DNA of 64,000 nucleotides, taken from positions 230,001 to 294,000 of the forward strand of contig RPFO01000542.1 in the NCBI GenBank assembly GCA_009746045.1, read 5' to 3'. How positions within the stretch are numbered: position 1 is the stretch's first letter; each line of letters begins with the position of its first letter. The notes below the pieces were generated by a model. It saw only the letters and a list, made by a program, of their open reading frames with translations, made no database searches and was not told the DNA's origin. This stretch comes from Mesostigma viride (lineage: Eukaryota > Streptophyta > Mesostigmatophyceae > Mesostigmatales > Mesostigmataceae). Below, piece by piece: positions 62,776 through 64,000 of the stretch. The position numbers and the translations under genes are program-made.

Positions 62776-64000
62776 AAGGGTGGGTGGGTGGGGAGCAAAG
62801 AAAGAGGCCGACAAAACCAGCCAGAGCGGCTTTTAGTCGCAAAACCTCCCTTATCCCTAGCTAACTGACGTCATTAAACCCTTATGTTTAGTGGATGCTA
62901 GTAAGACGCTAACCGTACAGACCGGGGGTAGAATATCCCGAATCTGCACGGCTAGTATTAAATAATGCGTAGGTTGTTCTTTTCAGGGGCACTGCACCTC
63001 ACGCCCCGTTCCGCCCGGGTATAATCAACCCAAGCGCGGAACGCACATTTTATTTAATTCATTTTTCAACCATGCACTATATTGCATCTACTAATCACAA
63101 AAGCTCTAGCCAAACAGCTACGAGTAAACACTGCGACCTATAAGCCGCTCATCCAGCGGCCTCTTGTTCCCGCATTCACGTATAGAAGAAACTCCGTTCA
63201 AAGAACCCCGATTCATGTCCCACGTAGCTCCCACAAAAACCAGCATCTTCATTAAAACAATAAGTGGAAGCATACATGTGACACTAATTGACATGCCCGG
63301 AGGCACGCCGTTCAAGGCCCTTCATGAAGTACGTTGCCCAATCACCCCCGCCCTGGCTTTCCCTTGAAGCCGCACTCCACCTTGCTCGTTGTCACAAGTG
63401 ACCGCCCTGCCGCAAAACGGGAGCCCCCCCACATCGGGAGGCGTGTGCCCGGCGGCTGTGGATGCATGGCCAGGCCCAAAAAGGCCCAGCGCATTTGCAC
63501 TGCGATTGCGCACGGCCAGCCTATCATGACCCCTCTCGGGGCCCCGAGTCGGTACCGCTATGGCCGTCTCCCCATAGACCCGGGGTGCTTCGAGAAAAAA
63601 CGTGGACCTAGCCCAGGCCCCGCCAGCCCGGATGCCCGAGGCCACAGCCCCAGGCACCTGGCTGAACGAGAGTCCGTTCAGCCAAGACCGCATTCCCCCC
63701 GAGGTTTCTATGCGTGGGGAAAAAATTTCTAGCTTAGACGCTTTTCCCATCGCCGTCCCCAGCCCCAACCACCCCCCCTCGGCGGAAGGCAATTGCAAAG
63801 TTTGCTGGCCAGCAGCAATTTCCGAAGAAAAAGCCGCAGGCCGCGGACCGAGACACGGGTCGCCAGTGCCAGCCATCCGGCTCCAACCCGGGGTGCAAGC
63901 ATCCCCAGGTACGGAGCACCAGCTCGCGCACTGGGCCGACCAAGCGACAGTTGAGCACCTGTCACGGCATCCGGCCCACCAAAGACCCCAAGCTGGGGAA
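62776..64000. other. No gene recognised; host side of the viral junction
   Basis: Composition changes at about 62770. The frames at 63322-63876 (minus) and 63334-63732 (plus) show no known domain and overlap each other. The section is probably host repeat or intergenic DNA. Confidence 0.4.

Noticed and set aside
63322-63876. Possible gene right of the viral block
   Set aside because: No motif, overlaps a plus-strand frame of similar quality, and no splice logic was seen.

Overview
The window looks like a nuclear contig of a green alga (Chlorophyta, possibly a volvocine or chlamydomonad relative; this is inference). The reasons are a plant-type PHD-finger/GNAT gene with many GT-AG introns, GC-rich coding DNA, very long simple repeats, dense LINE debris, and a GC-rich block of giant-virus genes embedded in repeats.

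Left part (1-31 kb, host). The main gene is a nine-exon, plus-strand homologue of plant IDM1/ROS4-type chromatin regulators (2.7-13.8 kb). All nine exons agree in phase and predict about 1264 residues. Its introns hold many minisatellites. From 14 to 19.5 kb there is a (CCTG)n block and a LINE graveyard. From about 19.59 to 27.38 kb lies a 7.8-kb unit with 29-bp perfect inverted ends. Inside those ends are two mirrored arrays of an exactly 173-bp satellite. The arrays enclose a LINE tail, a Tudor-like gene and a divergent PHD-finger gene sharing a triplicated 109-bp promoter repeat. This is the best candidate for an undescribed mobile system here. A second inverted-repeat element (28.6-29.95 kb, arms about 320 bp) carries a LINE ORF1-like coding piece. 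At 31.5-35.65 kb sits an old Ty1/copia-type retroelement on the minus strand, with an unusual integrase-protease-RT-RNase H order.

Right part (about 35.7-62.8 kb). This is a fossil piece of a large DNA virus (Nucleocytoviricota), a giant endogenous viral element. It holds about 27 tightly packed, mostly intron-free loci on both strands. They include two MYND proteins, an OTU protease, a D6/D11-type SF2 helicase, a class II (B12-dependent) ribonucleotide reductase, Cys-rich zinc-binding proteins and several small membrane or basic proteins. No capsid, polymerase B or packaging ATPase gene is seen, so it is a fragment. About six loci look broken; most others are open. It also contains a roughly 790-bp near-perfect palindrome, minisatellites and a 1.7-kb AT-richer insert with palindromic ends. 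The last 1.2 kb (62.8-64 kb) has no recognisable gene.
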